DNA from: DAISJI01 sp964559835
GTDB lineage: Bacteria > Acidobacteriota > Terriglobia > Terriglobales > Acidobacteriaceae
Direction: 5' to 3'
DNA: 64,000 bases
Assembly: GCA_964559835.1 (NCBI GenBank)
Contig: CAZLJE010000009.1
Coordinates: forward strand, 86,275 to 150,274
How positions within the stretch are numbered: the first letter of the stretch is position 1; each line of letters begins with the position of its first letter. Below, one piece after another: positions 17,286 through 24,888 of the stretch. A program made the translations under genes and the position numbers. Under the pieces are notes generated by a model. It did not search any database. It saw only the letters and a program-made list of their open reading frames with translations, and had not been told where the DNA came from.

Positions 17286-17738
17286 GTGCGATCTAGGAGA
17301 ACTCGCGGTGTCGGCCCTTGTGTCTGTTGCTTGTTAGCACTTCTGATCATCACCGTCGCTTGCGGCGGTGTTCCGCCTGCTTCACCGGCATCCACAACCG
17401 CTAGTCTGTCCGCAATATCTACGGCGGTTGCCAACACTGCAACGACGTCGACCACAACCACCACAACGGGCGGGACAACGGGTCCGCTGCCCGTCGAGCA
17501 CAAAGCGCAGTTGTCGTGGGTCCCAAGTCCGTCGCTGGTCGACGGCTACTACGTCTACCGCAGTTCGCAAGCGGGAGGGCCATACTCGCGCATTACAAAC
17601 ACGCCGCAGGTGCTCACCAGCTATTCCGACACCGGCGTAAGCGCGGGGCAGACCTACTTCTACGTCGTCACGGCCGTCGCGAGCAACGTCGAGAGCGGCT
17701 ACTCGAACGAAATGATGGCATTGATCCCGTCGCCGTGA
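17286..17738 (+). CDS. fibronectin type III lipoprotein
   Basis: A protein of about 150 residues. A short basic N-terminus (VRSRRTRG) leads to a hydrophobic stretch ending LLIITVACGG, a plausible lipobox with the lipid-anchored Cys. A Ser/Thr-rich linker follows (TTSTTTTTTGGTTG) and one FN3 domain (AQLSWVPSPSLVDGYYVYRS ... YFYVVTAVASNVESGYSNE). GTG at 17286 is preferred because AAAGG lies 7 bases upstream and gives a compact signal peptide; ATG at 17217 would add 23 residues. The likely role is surface binding, with no catalytic motif. Its TGA directly abuts the stop of the converging HTH gene. Confidence 0.7.
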   Translation: MRSRRTRGVGPCVCCLLALLIITVACGGVPPASPASTTASLSAISTAVANTATTSTTTTTTGGTTGPLPVEHKAQLSWVPSPSLVDGYYVYRSSQAGGPYSRITNTPQVLTSYSDTGVSAGQTYFYVVTAVASNVESGYSNEMMALIPSP

Positions 17739-18032
17739 TCAGGCGCTCTTCTTCCGCCGGAGTGCGGCGACACCGCGACGCAATTCGGCCGTGAGGTCCT
17801 CGTTACGAGTTGCGATGGTCACCGCGGCCGGTGCGTGTGACTCCCGGCCGAGCCAACGGTTCAACTCTTCCGGCTGCGCGACAACGTTCCGTCCTTCGCG
17901 GCGGACGGGCATTCCATCCTTCGCCCAGCGCTGCGCCGTGCTCGCCGGCTGCGACAGGTATTCGGCGATCGCCTTCCACCCGCGCAGAACCTGGGTTCCG
18001 TTCTTCTTCACGGTTGGTTGGATGCTTGCCAA
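17739..18032 (-). CDS. small HTH DNA-binding protein (MerR/excisionase-like)
   Basis: A 97-residue protein starting at a TTG codon. Residues about 17-60 form a helix-turn-helix of the excisionase/MerR type: LRGWKAIAEYLSQPASTAQR, WAKDGMPVRR, then a (V/A)xPEELNRWLG wing-like end. The C-terminal half (LTAELRRGVAALRRKKSA) is basic and helical. It is probably a DNA-binding regulator with an unknown target. No integrase or phage gene is near, so a true excisionase role is unlikely. The start is uncertain: no ATG is in frame, and a GTG 21 bases further in is an alternative. Confidence 0.7.
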   Translation of the reverse strand: MASIQPTVKKNGTQVLRGWKAIAEYLSQPASTAQRWAKDGMPVRREGRNVVAQPEELNRWLGRESHAPAAVTIATRNEDLTAELRRGVAALRRKKSA

Positions 18033-18043
18033 AGCACAAGTAA

Positions 18044-18063
18044 GGCGGCTCCGAAGAGCCGCC
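18044..18063 (-). terminator. hairpin after the EXORDIUM-like gene
   Basis: An 8-bp stem (GGCGGCTC with GAGCCGCC) with a CGAA tetraloop lies 22 bases after the stop of the large secreted-protein gene. Only a weak T-rich stretch follows on the minus strand, so termination strength is uncertain. Confidence 0.5.
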
Positions 18064-18085
18064 CTGGTTGCGTGTTGAGGTTGGA

Positions 18086-20107
18086 TCAGCGTGTCTGTGC
18101 GCAGTAGCCGACGCCGTTCAGCGCCTGGTTACTCCACAACGTCTGCACCGGATACGTCTTGCCATCGTTGCCGACCAGGTTGAACGGCGAGCCGGGCATC
18201 GCGAGGCCATCGCCCACCCAGGCGCACTTGTCGCCGATCTCCCAGCCCTGATAGTCAAACCAGGCGCCATACTGCACCTGCTGCGGTTTCGATTCGGCGC
18301 CCGGATCGGTCCAGGTCTCCGCGATCTCGTGACCCAGGACGATAGTCACGCCGTCCTTATCGCCGGCCGGTGCGGCATTGACGAAGTCCTGGCCGCAACC
18401 GCCGCCGGCATTCAGGATGTACGGCATGTTGGTGAATACCAGGTCCGGCGTAACACCCGGATAGGACACCGGCGTCACGAAGTCGTGCCAGGCGCAATAC
18501 GAGTTCTGGTTGAAGCCGGCGTCGTTGAACTTCTGCGGCGTCGCGACCACGATATTGGAGTTGATCAGGTCTTTGACGCCGAAGTGAGCAGCGCCACGGG
18601 CAGCCTCCTGCGCCAGTTCGTACGGGCTCAGGTTATCGTGGATGGGATTGGTGTTGTCCCACCAGACGCCGGCCAACTGCTGCTTGGGGTTGCCGACGGT
18701 CGAGTAGGTTGCGTTTCCGTTGTCCTGGTAGTACTGGGCGGCGATGTTCGCCCACGATGTCCCGCCGATTGCCGAGACGAAGCTCTTCATCAGCGAGCCG
18801 ATTCCGTCAGGATCGTACGCGGGATTGGTGAGTGACGTGTGGTCGAACGCGCCCGCCTGCCCCCAGCCCCAATACACGATGTAGATCTTCGGATTCGTCT
18901 GCACCAGGCCGGTGAAGTACGCCATGTTCACCGGCATGGGCTGCCCCGCGGCCACGCCCGGCGGGCAGACACCGGTGGTCTGGCATACATCGGTCGCCGG
19001 AGGCGTGATACCGACCGGCGGCATCGCGTGCGGATTGGTCGGCGCAGAGCGGACGCAGCCGTCACCGGTAACGTCGAATGCATTGTTGCTCCACAGCGGC
19101 TGCACGGCGAAGCTCGTGTTGTTGTTCATACGAACGTTTGCCAGTTTTGTCCACGCGCATTTGTCGCCGTTCTCGCTGCCCTGCGCATCGTTCCAGCCGT
19201 CCTGCACGGAGGCGAAGTTGTCGGGGTCAGTGACGGCTTCGGCGTATTCATGGCCAACGACGATGCTGTAACCGTCGAAGACGCCGTGTCCGAAGCTGTC
19301 ACTGACCACGTTTACGGAGTTCATGCCGCAGCCCTGAGTGCCGAGGAGCGGCCAGTTGGCATTGAGGAAGGGGATGAATGCGTACTGCAGGCGGTAGGGG
19401 TTCCCGAGACCGTTCACGCTGCTCGTCTGCGTGTGATATCCGCAATACACAGGCTGCCCGGTCGCGATGGTCGTGGGTGGCGTCAGGATGATGTAGGTTG
19501 CCTGCGGGTCATAGTTGAAGTGCGCGGAGGCGCGCATTGCTTCCATCGCAATGGGATCGTCGGAGAGATTCTGCGCCAGCCCGGAAGCAACGATGTCGCT
19601 CGGCACCGGCGTCGGATCGGTCCAGACACCCTTGAGCTGCTTCCGCGGGTTCGTGATGTAGTTCGCTCCGGATTGTCCGGCGCAACTCGTGCTCCCGGCA
19701 GGAATGTTGTTGCAATACTCGTTCTGGATGGCGGCCCAGGACGTCCCTCCCAGGTTGCTGAGGAATGACGTCACGTAATTCTGGAGCGTTTGGCTGGAAT
19801 ACGAGGCGCCATTGATGTCAGTGGTGGTGAAGCCGTTCGTCCAGTCGGGGCCCCAGAAGATCAGGTAAACGGCAGGCTTGGTCTCTACGCCGATGGCGCC
19901 GCTGCCGGCGTTGCCGCCGTGGTAGATCAGATCGCTGGCGAGCGCGGATGGATTGGGCGAATTGGGCTGGCCGGGAGCCCAGAAGAAGTGTTTCGGATTG
20001 GTTTGGGCAACTGCCGTCGCGGCGAACACGGCCACGAGTCCGATGATAAGGAGTTGTTTGGTTGTGAATCGGAAGGACAGGACAGGGAGGGAGCACAACA
20101 TGTCCAT
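18086..20107 (-). CDS. large secreted protein with two EXORDIUM-like domains
   Basis: A 673-residue exported protein (signal peptide QLLIIGLVAVFAATAVAQ) made of two related halves, about residues 55-360 and 400-668. Both halves hold a KxxVYLIFWGPDW / KIYIVYWGWG strand, GGTSWANI, KQLAGVW and a histidine motif: VVGHEYAEAVTDP ... GDKCAW in the first, VLGHEIAETWTDP ... GWEIGDKCAW in the second. The HExAExxT(D/N)P ... E-x-G-D-x-C pattern resembles plant EXORDIUM/phosphate-induced-1 proteins; HExxE also suggests metal binding, possibly a protease. Function is not established. The gene stands alone, with AGGAGA upstream of the ATG. Confidence 0.72.
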   Translation of the reverse strand: MDMLCSLPVLSFRFTTKQLLIIGLVAVFAATAVAQTNPKHFFWAPGQPNSPNPSALASDLIYHGGNAGSGAIGVETKPAVYLIFWGPDWTNGFTTTDINGASYSSQTLQNYVTSFLSNLGGTSWAAIQNEYCNNIPAGSTSCAGQSGANYITNPRKQLKGVWTDPTPVPSDIVASGLAQNLSDDPIAMEAMRASAHFNYDPQATYIILTPPTTIATGQPVYCGYHTQTSSVNGLGNPYRLQYAFIPFLNANWPLLGTQGCGMNSVNVVSDSFGHGVFDGYSIVVGHEYAEAVTDPDNFASVQDGWNDAQGSENGDKCAWTKLANVRMNNNTSFAVQPLWSNNAFDVTGDGCVRSAPTNPHAMPPVGITPPATDVCQTTGVCPPGVAAGQPMPVNMAYFTGLVQTNPKIYIVYWGWGQAGAFDHTSLTNPAYDPDGIGSLMKSFVSAIGGTSWANIAAQYYQDNGNATYSTVGNPKQQLAGVWWDNTNPIHDNLSPYELAQEAARGAAHFGVKDLINSNIVVATPQKFNDAGFNQNSYCAWHDFVTPVSYPGVTPDLVFTNMPYILNAGGGCGQDFVNAAPAGDKDGVTIVLGHEIAETWTDPGAESKPQQVQYGAWFDYQGWEIGDKCAWVGDGLAMPGSPFNLVGNDGKTYPVQTLWSNQALNGVGYCAQTR

Positions 20108-20269
20108 GGCGGAGGGTTCTCCTTACAGAAGTACTTGAAATCCCGGGGACGTAAACGAGGCGGCTCGCAACAGTAGTATCACTACTGCACGAGAGATGCG
20201 GCAGTACCGAAGATGGTTGCTGGCCGGGAATGAAGATGTTAAGCGGGTTATGTACCAGCAGATTAGAAG

Positions 20270-20617
20270 CTATTGACTACTGAGAAGCGCGATGGAAAAC
20301 CACCGGGTGAATACAGCCGCCAATGTCAGCCCGACTGCAAAGAGCAGGTGCCGGTAAGTCCTCCATTTGTGTCGCAGCGAGGAGGCTTGGACAAAAAGAT
20401 CTACAGGGTATGAGGCGCAATAAGCGATGTTGGCGCCTACCGCAAGGACGAAAACGAAGAGCAACGTTTCCCTGGTGACGCTCGTCCTCGAACCCGGAAG
20501 GAACAGCACGTAATAGACCGCGACCTCGAATGCAAGCGCCGCGTTATAGACCAGGCGCATCGGCTCCCAATACTTCAAAGCCTCGGTGATGCGGTCCTTA
20601 AAGGAATCAGAAACCAT
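20270..20617 (-). CDS. small membrane protein of unknown function
   Basis: A 115-residue protein with three likely transmembrane helices (LVYNAALAFEVAVYYVLFL, LLFVFVLAVGANIAYCASY, LLFAVGLTLAAVFTRWFSIA). I do not recognise the family. Its ATG follows the hisC TAA with no gap, so it is almost certainly cotranscribed with, and translationally coupled to, hisC. Confidence 0.65.
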   Translation of the reverse strand: MVSDSFKDRITEALKYWEPMRLVYNAALAFEVAVYYVLFLPGSRTSVTRETLLFVFVLAVGANIAYCASYPVDLFVQASSLRHKWRTYRHLLFAVGLTLAAVFTRWFSIALLSSQ

Positions 20618-21751
20618 TTAGTCTCCGACCGCGGCCTTCTCCATCACTTTCTTGAACGCTTTGAGGAACTTTTCGTTCTGCGCGGGCGTTCCGATGGTAA
20701 CGCGGATCGCGGTCGGTGCGCCCCAGGAGCCGGTCAGCGGACGAATGATCACTCCTTCATCCTGTAAACGGCGACCTACTCCCGAAGCATCCTCGCCCAA
20801 CTCGATATAAAGGAAGTTCGCCCAAGTCGGGACGATTCTAAAGCCCATCTCACGAACCTGCGCTTCCAGCCATTTCGCGCCGGCGGCATTGTTCTCCTGA
20901 GTGCGCCGGATGTGTTGCGCATCGTCGATGGCCGCCAGCGCTGCCGCTTCCGCCACGCCGGACACGGTGAACACAGTCTTCATCCGCACGAAGTACTGCA
21001 TCAGCTCGGTCGGAGCGATCCCGTAACCGATTCGCAGGCCCGCGAGTCCTTGCGCCTTGGAGAACGTCCGCAGCACGGCGACGTTCCGTCCCTGTCGCAC
21101 GTATTCCATGGAACGCGAATACGGCTGGCCGCGCTCGGCAGCGAAGTACTCCGCGAATTCCGCGTATGCTTCGTCGAGCACCACGCAGACGTGCTTCGGG
21201 ATGCGTTCGATGAACCGGTCCATTGTCGCAACGTCGATCAGCGTTCCGGTTGGATTATTGGGATTGGCGACGAAGATCAGGCGGGTCTCAGGAGTGACGG
21301 CGGCGAGGATGGCGTCGAGATCGTAGCTGTCTCCTCGCATGGGGATGGTGGTAAATCGGGCGCCGGCGGCGCGCGTGACGACCGGATAAACGATAAAAGA
21401 CCGCTCGCTGGTGATCGCTTCCAATCCCGGCGCCAGCAGCGTTCGGGCGATGATGTTCAGCATCGACGTAGATCCGGCGGTCACGAGTACCTGTTCGGGT
21501 TCCACGCCGTGCTTGGCGGCGAGACGCTTCCGCAATTCCGAGTTTTCTGCGTCTGGATAGAAGTTCGCTTCGCCGGCGGCATCGCGCACCGCGGCCTGCG
21601 CATTCGGCGAGGGGCCGAAAGGATTCTCGTTGGAGGCCATCTTGATACAGCGCACACCACTCTCCTGCTCCGCCTGCTTCACGGGCTTGCCCGGTACGTA
21701 AGGCCCGAGCGCCCTCACGAACGGCGGTACCAGATCATCGAATCGGTTCAT
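20618..21751 (-). CDS. hisC: histidinol-phosphate aminotransferase
   Basis: A 377-residue PLP enzyme of aminotransferase class I/II that converts imidazole-acetol phosphate and glutamate to histidinol phosphate. Diagnostic features are the NENPFGPSP start, NPNNPTG (163-169), D193 in VVLDEAYAEF, the PLP lysine K232 in RTFSKAQGLAGLRIGY, and a late RVTIGTPAQNEKFLKAF. No other his gene is nearby, so it is a stand-alone hisC; such copies may also serve in aromatic amino acid transamination. A GGGAGAA Shine-Dalgarno sequence precedes the ATG. Confidence 0.92.
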   Translation of the reverse strand: MNRFDDLVPPFVRALGPYVPGKPVKQAEQESGVRCIKMASNENPFGPSPNAQAAVRDAAGEANFYPDAENSELRKRLAAKHGVEPEQVLVTAGSTSMLNIIARTLLAPGLEAITSERSFIVYPVVTRAAGARFTTIPMRGDSYDLDAILAAVTPETRLIFVANPNNPTGTLIDVATMDRFIERIPKHVCVVLDEAYAEFAEYFAAERGQPYSRSMEYVRQGRNVAVLRTFSKAQGLAGLRIGYGIAPTELMQYFVRMKTVFTVSGVAEAAALAAIDDAQHIRRTQENNAAGAKWLEAQVREMGFRIVPTWANFLYIELGEDASGVGRRLQDEGVIIRPLTGSWGAPTAIRVTIGTPAQNEKFLKAFKKVMEKAAVGD

Positions 21752-21778
21752 CGTTCTCCCGTTTTCCCCTCACCCAAC

Positions 21779-21852
21779 ACATGGCGCATGGACCATGGCC
21801 AATGGCACATGGGCTTATGTCTCACGCCTTGAGCCTTGAGCCTTGCGCCCTG
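21779..21852. repeat. degenerate tandem repeat overlapping the 3' end of the pseudouridine synthase gene
   Basis: ATGGCGCATGGACCATGGCC-type words are followed by GCCTTGAGCCTTGAGCCTTG words. The latter encode the last residues of the synthase (RKAQGSRRET), and the TAA is inside the repeat. Confidence 0.75.
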
Positions 21853-22618
21853 CACCTTTTTCCCGCACAGCTGCCTTCAATTGCTCGACTTCCTTCCGCG
21901 TCAAGTCCCGGTACTTGCCCGGTTCCACATCGAGTGCCAGCGGCCCGTATTTGACGCGGCGTATCTTCTCCACGTGATGCCCGACCTGCTCGAACATGCG
22001 GCGGATCTGCCGGTTGCGCCCTTCGATCAGCGTGACCTCGTACCACGGGTTCTCGGCCTCGCGGACCAGGCGGATCTTTGCCGGCGCCGTCCTCACCGGC
22101 TTGGCGTCCCGTGCAGGCTTCTTGCCATGACGCGGTTCCGGCGGCAACGTGACTCCCCGGCGCAAACGCTCGATCGCCTCACTCGTCGGTTGCCCGCTTA
22201 CTTTAACGACGTACGTCTTCGGCAAGTGCGACGAGGCGTGCATCAGGCGTTCGGCAAGCGCGCCGTCGTTCGTCAGCAGCAGCAGGCCTTCGCTGTTGAA
22301 GTCGAGACGCCCGACCGGATAGACGCGCTCGCTGACCTTTCGTACCAGGTCCATTATCGTCGGCCGGCGTTCCGGGTCGGTGACGGTGGTCACGTAACCT
22401 TTGGGCTTGTTCAGAAGCAGGTAGATGGGCCGTTGCGAGCCTTTGAGGAGCTTGCCGTCGACGCGAATGTGGTCGTGCTCGAGATCGGCCTTGCTGCCCA
22501 GCTCGCTGACGATCTGCCCGTTCACCGAGACGCGCCCCTGCTCGATCAGCTCCTCGGCGTGGCGTCGAGAGGCGATCCCAGCGGCGGCGATGATCTTCTG
22601 TAAACGCTCAGCCGGCAT
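21815..22618 (-). CDS. rluB: rRNA large-subunit pseudouridine synthase, RluB/RsuA type
   Basis: A 267-residue protein with an N-terminal S4 RNA-binding domain (RLQKIIAAAGIASRRHAEEL, INGQIVSELG-like segment) and an RsuA-type catalytic domain. YLLLNKPKGYVTTVTDP and VGRLDFNSEGLLLLTNDG carry the catalytic D106, and GRNRQIRRMFEQVGH is the usual final motif. It modifies 23S rRNA (RluB) or a related site. It is followed upstream in the cluster by scp genes, a common neighbourhood (scpA-scpB-rluB) in many bacteria. The extreme C-terminus is repeat-derived. Confidence 0.9.
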   Translation of the reverse strand: MPAERLQKIIAAAGIASRRHAEELIEQGRVSVNGQIVSELGSKADLEHDHIRVDGKLLKGSQRPIYLLLNKPKGYVTTVTDPERRPTIMDLVRKVSERVYPVGRLDFNSEGLLLLTNDGALAERLMHASSHLPKTYVVKVSGQPTSEAIERLRRGVTLPPEPRHGKKPARDAKPVRTAPAKIRLVREAENPWYEVTLIEGRNRQIRRMFEQVGHHVEKIRRVKYGPLALDVEPGKYRDLTRKEVEQLKAAVREKGAGRKAQGSRRET

Positions 22619-22650
22619 AAAGAACCTTAGATGATACAGCAGCCTGAAAA

Positions 22651-22738
22651 AGCAGTTGTAAGTTGGAAGTTATAAGTTGCAAGTTAAAATACCGGCGACT
22701 CGCAATTCATAACTTTCAACTTCCAACTTACAACTGCT
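22651..22738. repeat. 88-bp inverted repeat of AAGTTGGAAGTT words
   Basis: The arms AGCAGTTGTAAGTTGGAAGT (22651 on) and ACTTCCAACTTACAACTGCT (to 22738) match over 21 bp exactly and continue with degenerate units. It ends 1 base before the TGA complement of the next gene. Confidence 0.9.
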
Positions 22739-22739
22739 T

Positions 22740-23072
22740 TCACGCCGTGCCGCCATCGCCCCTCATAGTCTTTTCCAGTTCGCTTCTGAGGTTCGCAATC
22801 TCCTCCGTATCGCTATCGTCAAAAAAGTCGCGCAGGTGAGCGCGGCGTTCAGGACGTGCCATGATGGCTGACATCACGCGCTCACGAACGGCATCGGCGG
22901 AATCGACGCCGGCGACCATCGCGGCCAGGAGCGTGATGAAGTGGTTGTCGCAATTGCGCTCCACCTCGTTGGGATCCATGTTGGGATCGCTTATCAACAG
23001 TTCGGCTTCAAAGGCGACGGTCTGGGCTATAACGGCGCTGACTTGCTCGTAGGAAGGTTTGGGCAGACGCAT
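22740..23072 (-). CDS. conserved hypothetical protein, 110 residues
   Basis: The protein begins MRLPKPSYEQVSAVIAQTVA and continues with ISDPNMDPNEVERNCDNHFI and an acidic end (FFDDSDTEEIANLRSELE). It is soluble, helical and has no motif I recognise. It lies between scpB and rluB on the same strand, so it is likely part of that operon. A longer in-frame reading to 23348 is Arg/Ser-rich and overlaps scpB, hence spurious. Confidence 0.6.
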   Translation of the reverse strand: MRLPKPSYEQVSAVIAQTVAFEAELLISDPNMDPNEVERNCDNHFITLLAAMVAGVDSADAVRERVMSAIMARPERRAHLRDFFDDSDTEEIANLRSELEKTMRGDGGTA

Positions 23073-23145
23073 CCCGGCACTCACTAAACAGGAGATGCTA
23101 TATCGGGGCGAAGAAACTCGCTCGCGGTTTGATACGCCGCCGCCG

Positions 23146-23898
23146 TTAGCTCTGTGGTTCCGGAACCTTGGTCGAGTCCGGCTCCTGCTGCGGGAATTCC
23201 GATGCCGGCTCCGACGATTGCGAAGTTTCCTGTCCCGGAGCGAGCGACGGCGACGCCGGTTGTCCACCTTCGCCCTCGACCGCAGGCTGTTGCTGCTCCT
23301 CGAACAGGGCAGATTGTCCGTCGCCCGCGAGCTTTTCGAACTCCTCAAGACTGGGTAACTCGCTCACGTCCTTCAAACCGAAGCGGAGCAGGAAATCCTT
23401 GCTCGTCTTGTACATGATCGGCCGGCCGATGACCTGCTTCCGCCCGGCGGTGGTGATGAGCTTGCGTTCGAGCAACGTCGCCAGCACGCCGCTGGTATCG
23501 ACGCCGCGGATCTCGGAGATTTCCGGCGCCGTGACCGGCTGCTTGTACGCGATAACGGCGAGCGTCTCCAGCGCGGGCAACGACAGTTTGACCGGCGGCT
23601 TGAGGCTCTTGGCGAAATGGCGGACGACGTCGTGGTGCTCGGGTTTCGTGCCCATGCGCCAGCCGCCCGCGACCTGGCGGATCTCCATGCCGCGCTCACC
23701 TTCGTAATCGTGCGCGAGCTCCTCGATCGCCGCCTTGATGCGCTTCTTGACCTCGGCATCGAGCGCCTTCGCGTCGAGACCTTCTTCAAAACCGCCCTCG
23801 GCGAGGACCGCGTCTTTCAGGACGGCGGTGATCTGCTCCAGCGTGACCGGTTCTTCCGCCGCGTAGATGATTGCTTCGATCTGTGGTTTCAATGACAT
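23146..23898 (-). CDS. scpB: segregation and condensation protein ScpB
   Basis: A 250-residue winged-helix protein of the SMC-ScpAB condensin. The typical ScpB text is visible: QIEAIIYAAEEPVTLEQI, EIRQVAGGWRMGTKPEH, LSLPALETLAVIAYKQPVTAPEISEIRGVD and VIGRPIMYKTSKDFLLRFGL. The last 60 residues are a Gln/Pro/Ser-rich acidic tail (EEQQQPAVEGEGGQ ...) beyond the usual domain. It lies downstream of scpA across a 95-base gap filled by a repeat. Confidence 0.93.
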   Translation of the reverse strand: MSLKPQIEAIIYAAEEPVTLEQITAVLKDAVLAEGGFEEGLDAKALDAEVKKRIKAAIEELAHDYEGERGMEIRQVAGGWRMGTKPEHHDVVRHFAKSLKPPVKLSLPALETLAVIAYKQPVTAPEISEIRGVDTSGVLATLLERKLITTAGRKQVIGRPIMYKTSKDFLLRFGLKDVSELPSLEEFEKLAGDGQSALFEEQQQPAVEGEGGQPASPSLAPGQETSQSSEPASEFPQQEPDSTKVPEPQS

Positions 23899-23913
23899 TG
23901 TCTGTTCAAAAGC

Positions 23914-23996
23914 GAGTAATAAGTAACAAGTAATAAGTCACAAGGACACGCGCGAGCTGGCTGACATATTACTCATTACTTATTACTTATTACTCA
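23914..23996. repeat. inverted repeat of AGTAATAAGTAAC words between scpA and scpB
   Basis: The left arm GAGTAATAAGTAACAAGTAA (23914 on) is mirrored by TACTTATTACTTATTACTCA (to 23996). The last three bases are the complement of the scpA TGA, so the scpA stop is part of the repeat. Confidence 0.88.
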
Positions 23997-24818
23997 TTTC
24001 CAGTCATCCCGAATCTTCGCCTGCTCGTTCAATATCTGCTCGAATTCCGCGTGCTTCTTGACGACGATGTCGCCGAACATCCGCTCCTGCCGCAGCAATA
24101 TCGCTTGCAGCCGCACCATCTCCAGCAGCGCCAGGAACGAACAGATCAGCGCCTGGCGGGATTGCACGCTGCCCAGCAGGTTTTTCAGCCGCACCGGGCG
24201 GTCGTCGAGCAAAAGTACACGGCGGAAGTAGCTCATCATTTGCGAGACGGTGACCGTCTCTTCATTCACGTCGATGATCGGCCGCGTCCGCGCACGGTCA
24301 AGGATCTGCTGAAACACGCGCACGAGGTCGACGACATCCGCCGCCAACTCAGGTTCCGTGCCTTCAGCGTCCTTGAACTCCTTCATTGCCGGATTCGTCC
24401 AGACTGCTTCCTCGATCTGCTGCTTCTGCATCAGCATTTGCGCCGCCGTGCGATAGCGCTCGTGCTCCAGCAGGCGGTCGACGAGTTCTGCGCGTGGGTC
24501 TTCCTGCTGGTCCGACGGAAGTGTCGGGTCGCGCGGCAGCAGCATGCGCGACTTGATCTGGATCAGCACCGACGCCATGAAGATGAACTCGGCGGCCACG
24601 TTCACGTCGAGCTGCTTCATGCGCTCGACATACGCCAGGTACTGCGCCGTGATCTGCGCGACGGGAATGTCGTAGATGTTGATGTTCTGCTTGCGGATCA
24701 GGTCCAGGAGCAGGTCGAGCGGGCCGTCGTACACCTCGCCCACGCTCACCGCGAAAGGGAACTCATTGTCCTTTTGGCGCTGGGCGCCCTGCGGAGCGGG
24801 TTGTTGAGCTTCTGGCAT
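23994..24818 (-). CDS. scpA: segregation and condensation protein ScpA
   Basis: A 274-residue kleisin of the SMC-ScpAB condensin. Characteristic text: YDGPLDLLLDLIRKQNINIYDIPVAQITAQ, FIFMASVLIQIKSRMLLP, then the C-terminal winged helix (QALICSFLALLEMVRLQAI). The ATG at 24818 is chosen; a TTG directly before it is also in frame. It follows trpS in the same direction and precedes scpB. Confidence 0.93.
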   Translation of the reverse strand: MPEAQQPAPQGAQRQKDNEFPFAVSVGEVYDGPLDLLLDLIRKQNINIYDIPVAQITAQYLAYVERMKQLDVNVAAEFIFMASVLIQIKSRMLLPRDPTLPSDQQEDPRAELVDRLLEHERYRTAAQMLMQKQQIEEAVWTNPAMKEFKDAEGTEPELAADVVDLVRVFQQILDRARTRPIIDVNEETVTVSQMMSYFRRVLLLDDRPVRLKNLLGSVQSRQALICSFLALLEMVRLQAILLRQERMFGDIVVKKHAEFEQILNEQAKIRDDWK

Positions 24819-24824
24819 CAATTT

Positions 24825-24888
24825 TCACCACAAAGGTCACAAAGGAACACGAAGGACCTTTGTGATCCTTCGTGTCCTTTGTGGTGAA
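24825..24888. repeat. 64-bp hairpin of CACAAAGG words between trpS and scpA
   Basis: TTCACCACAAAGGTCACAAA is mirrored by TCCTTCGTGTCCTTTGTGG. It ends exactly where the complement of the trpS TGA begins (24889). A hairpin this long will fold in the trpS-scpA transcript. Confidence 0.9.

Noticed and set aside
17739..18032. Excisionase of an integrated element
   Set aside because: The HTH fits, but no integrase, attachment repeat or phage gene is present; a general small regulator is more likely.
20108..20269. Gene between hisC-linked membrane protein and the EXORDIUM-like gene
   Set aside because: Only short frames without ribosome-binding sites; it looks like a plain intergenic region.
22740..23348. 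A 202-residue reading of the small gene next to scpB
   Set aside because: The first 90 residues are Arg/Ser-rich and overlap scpB in another frame; the plausible protein begins at 23072.
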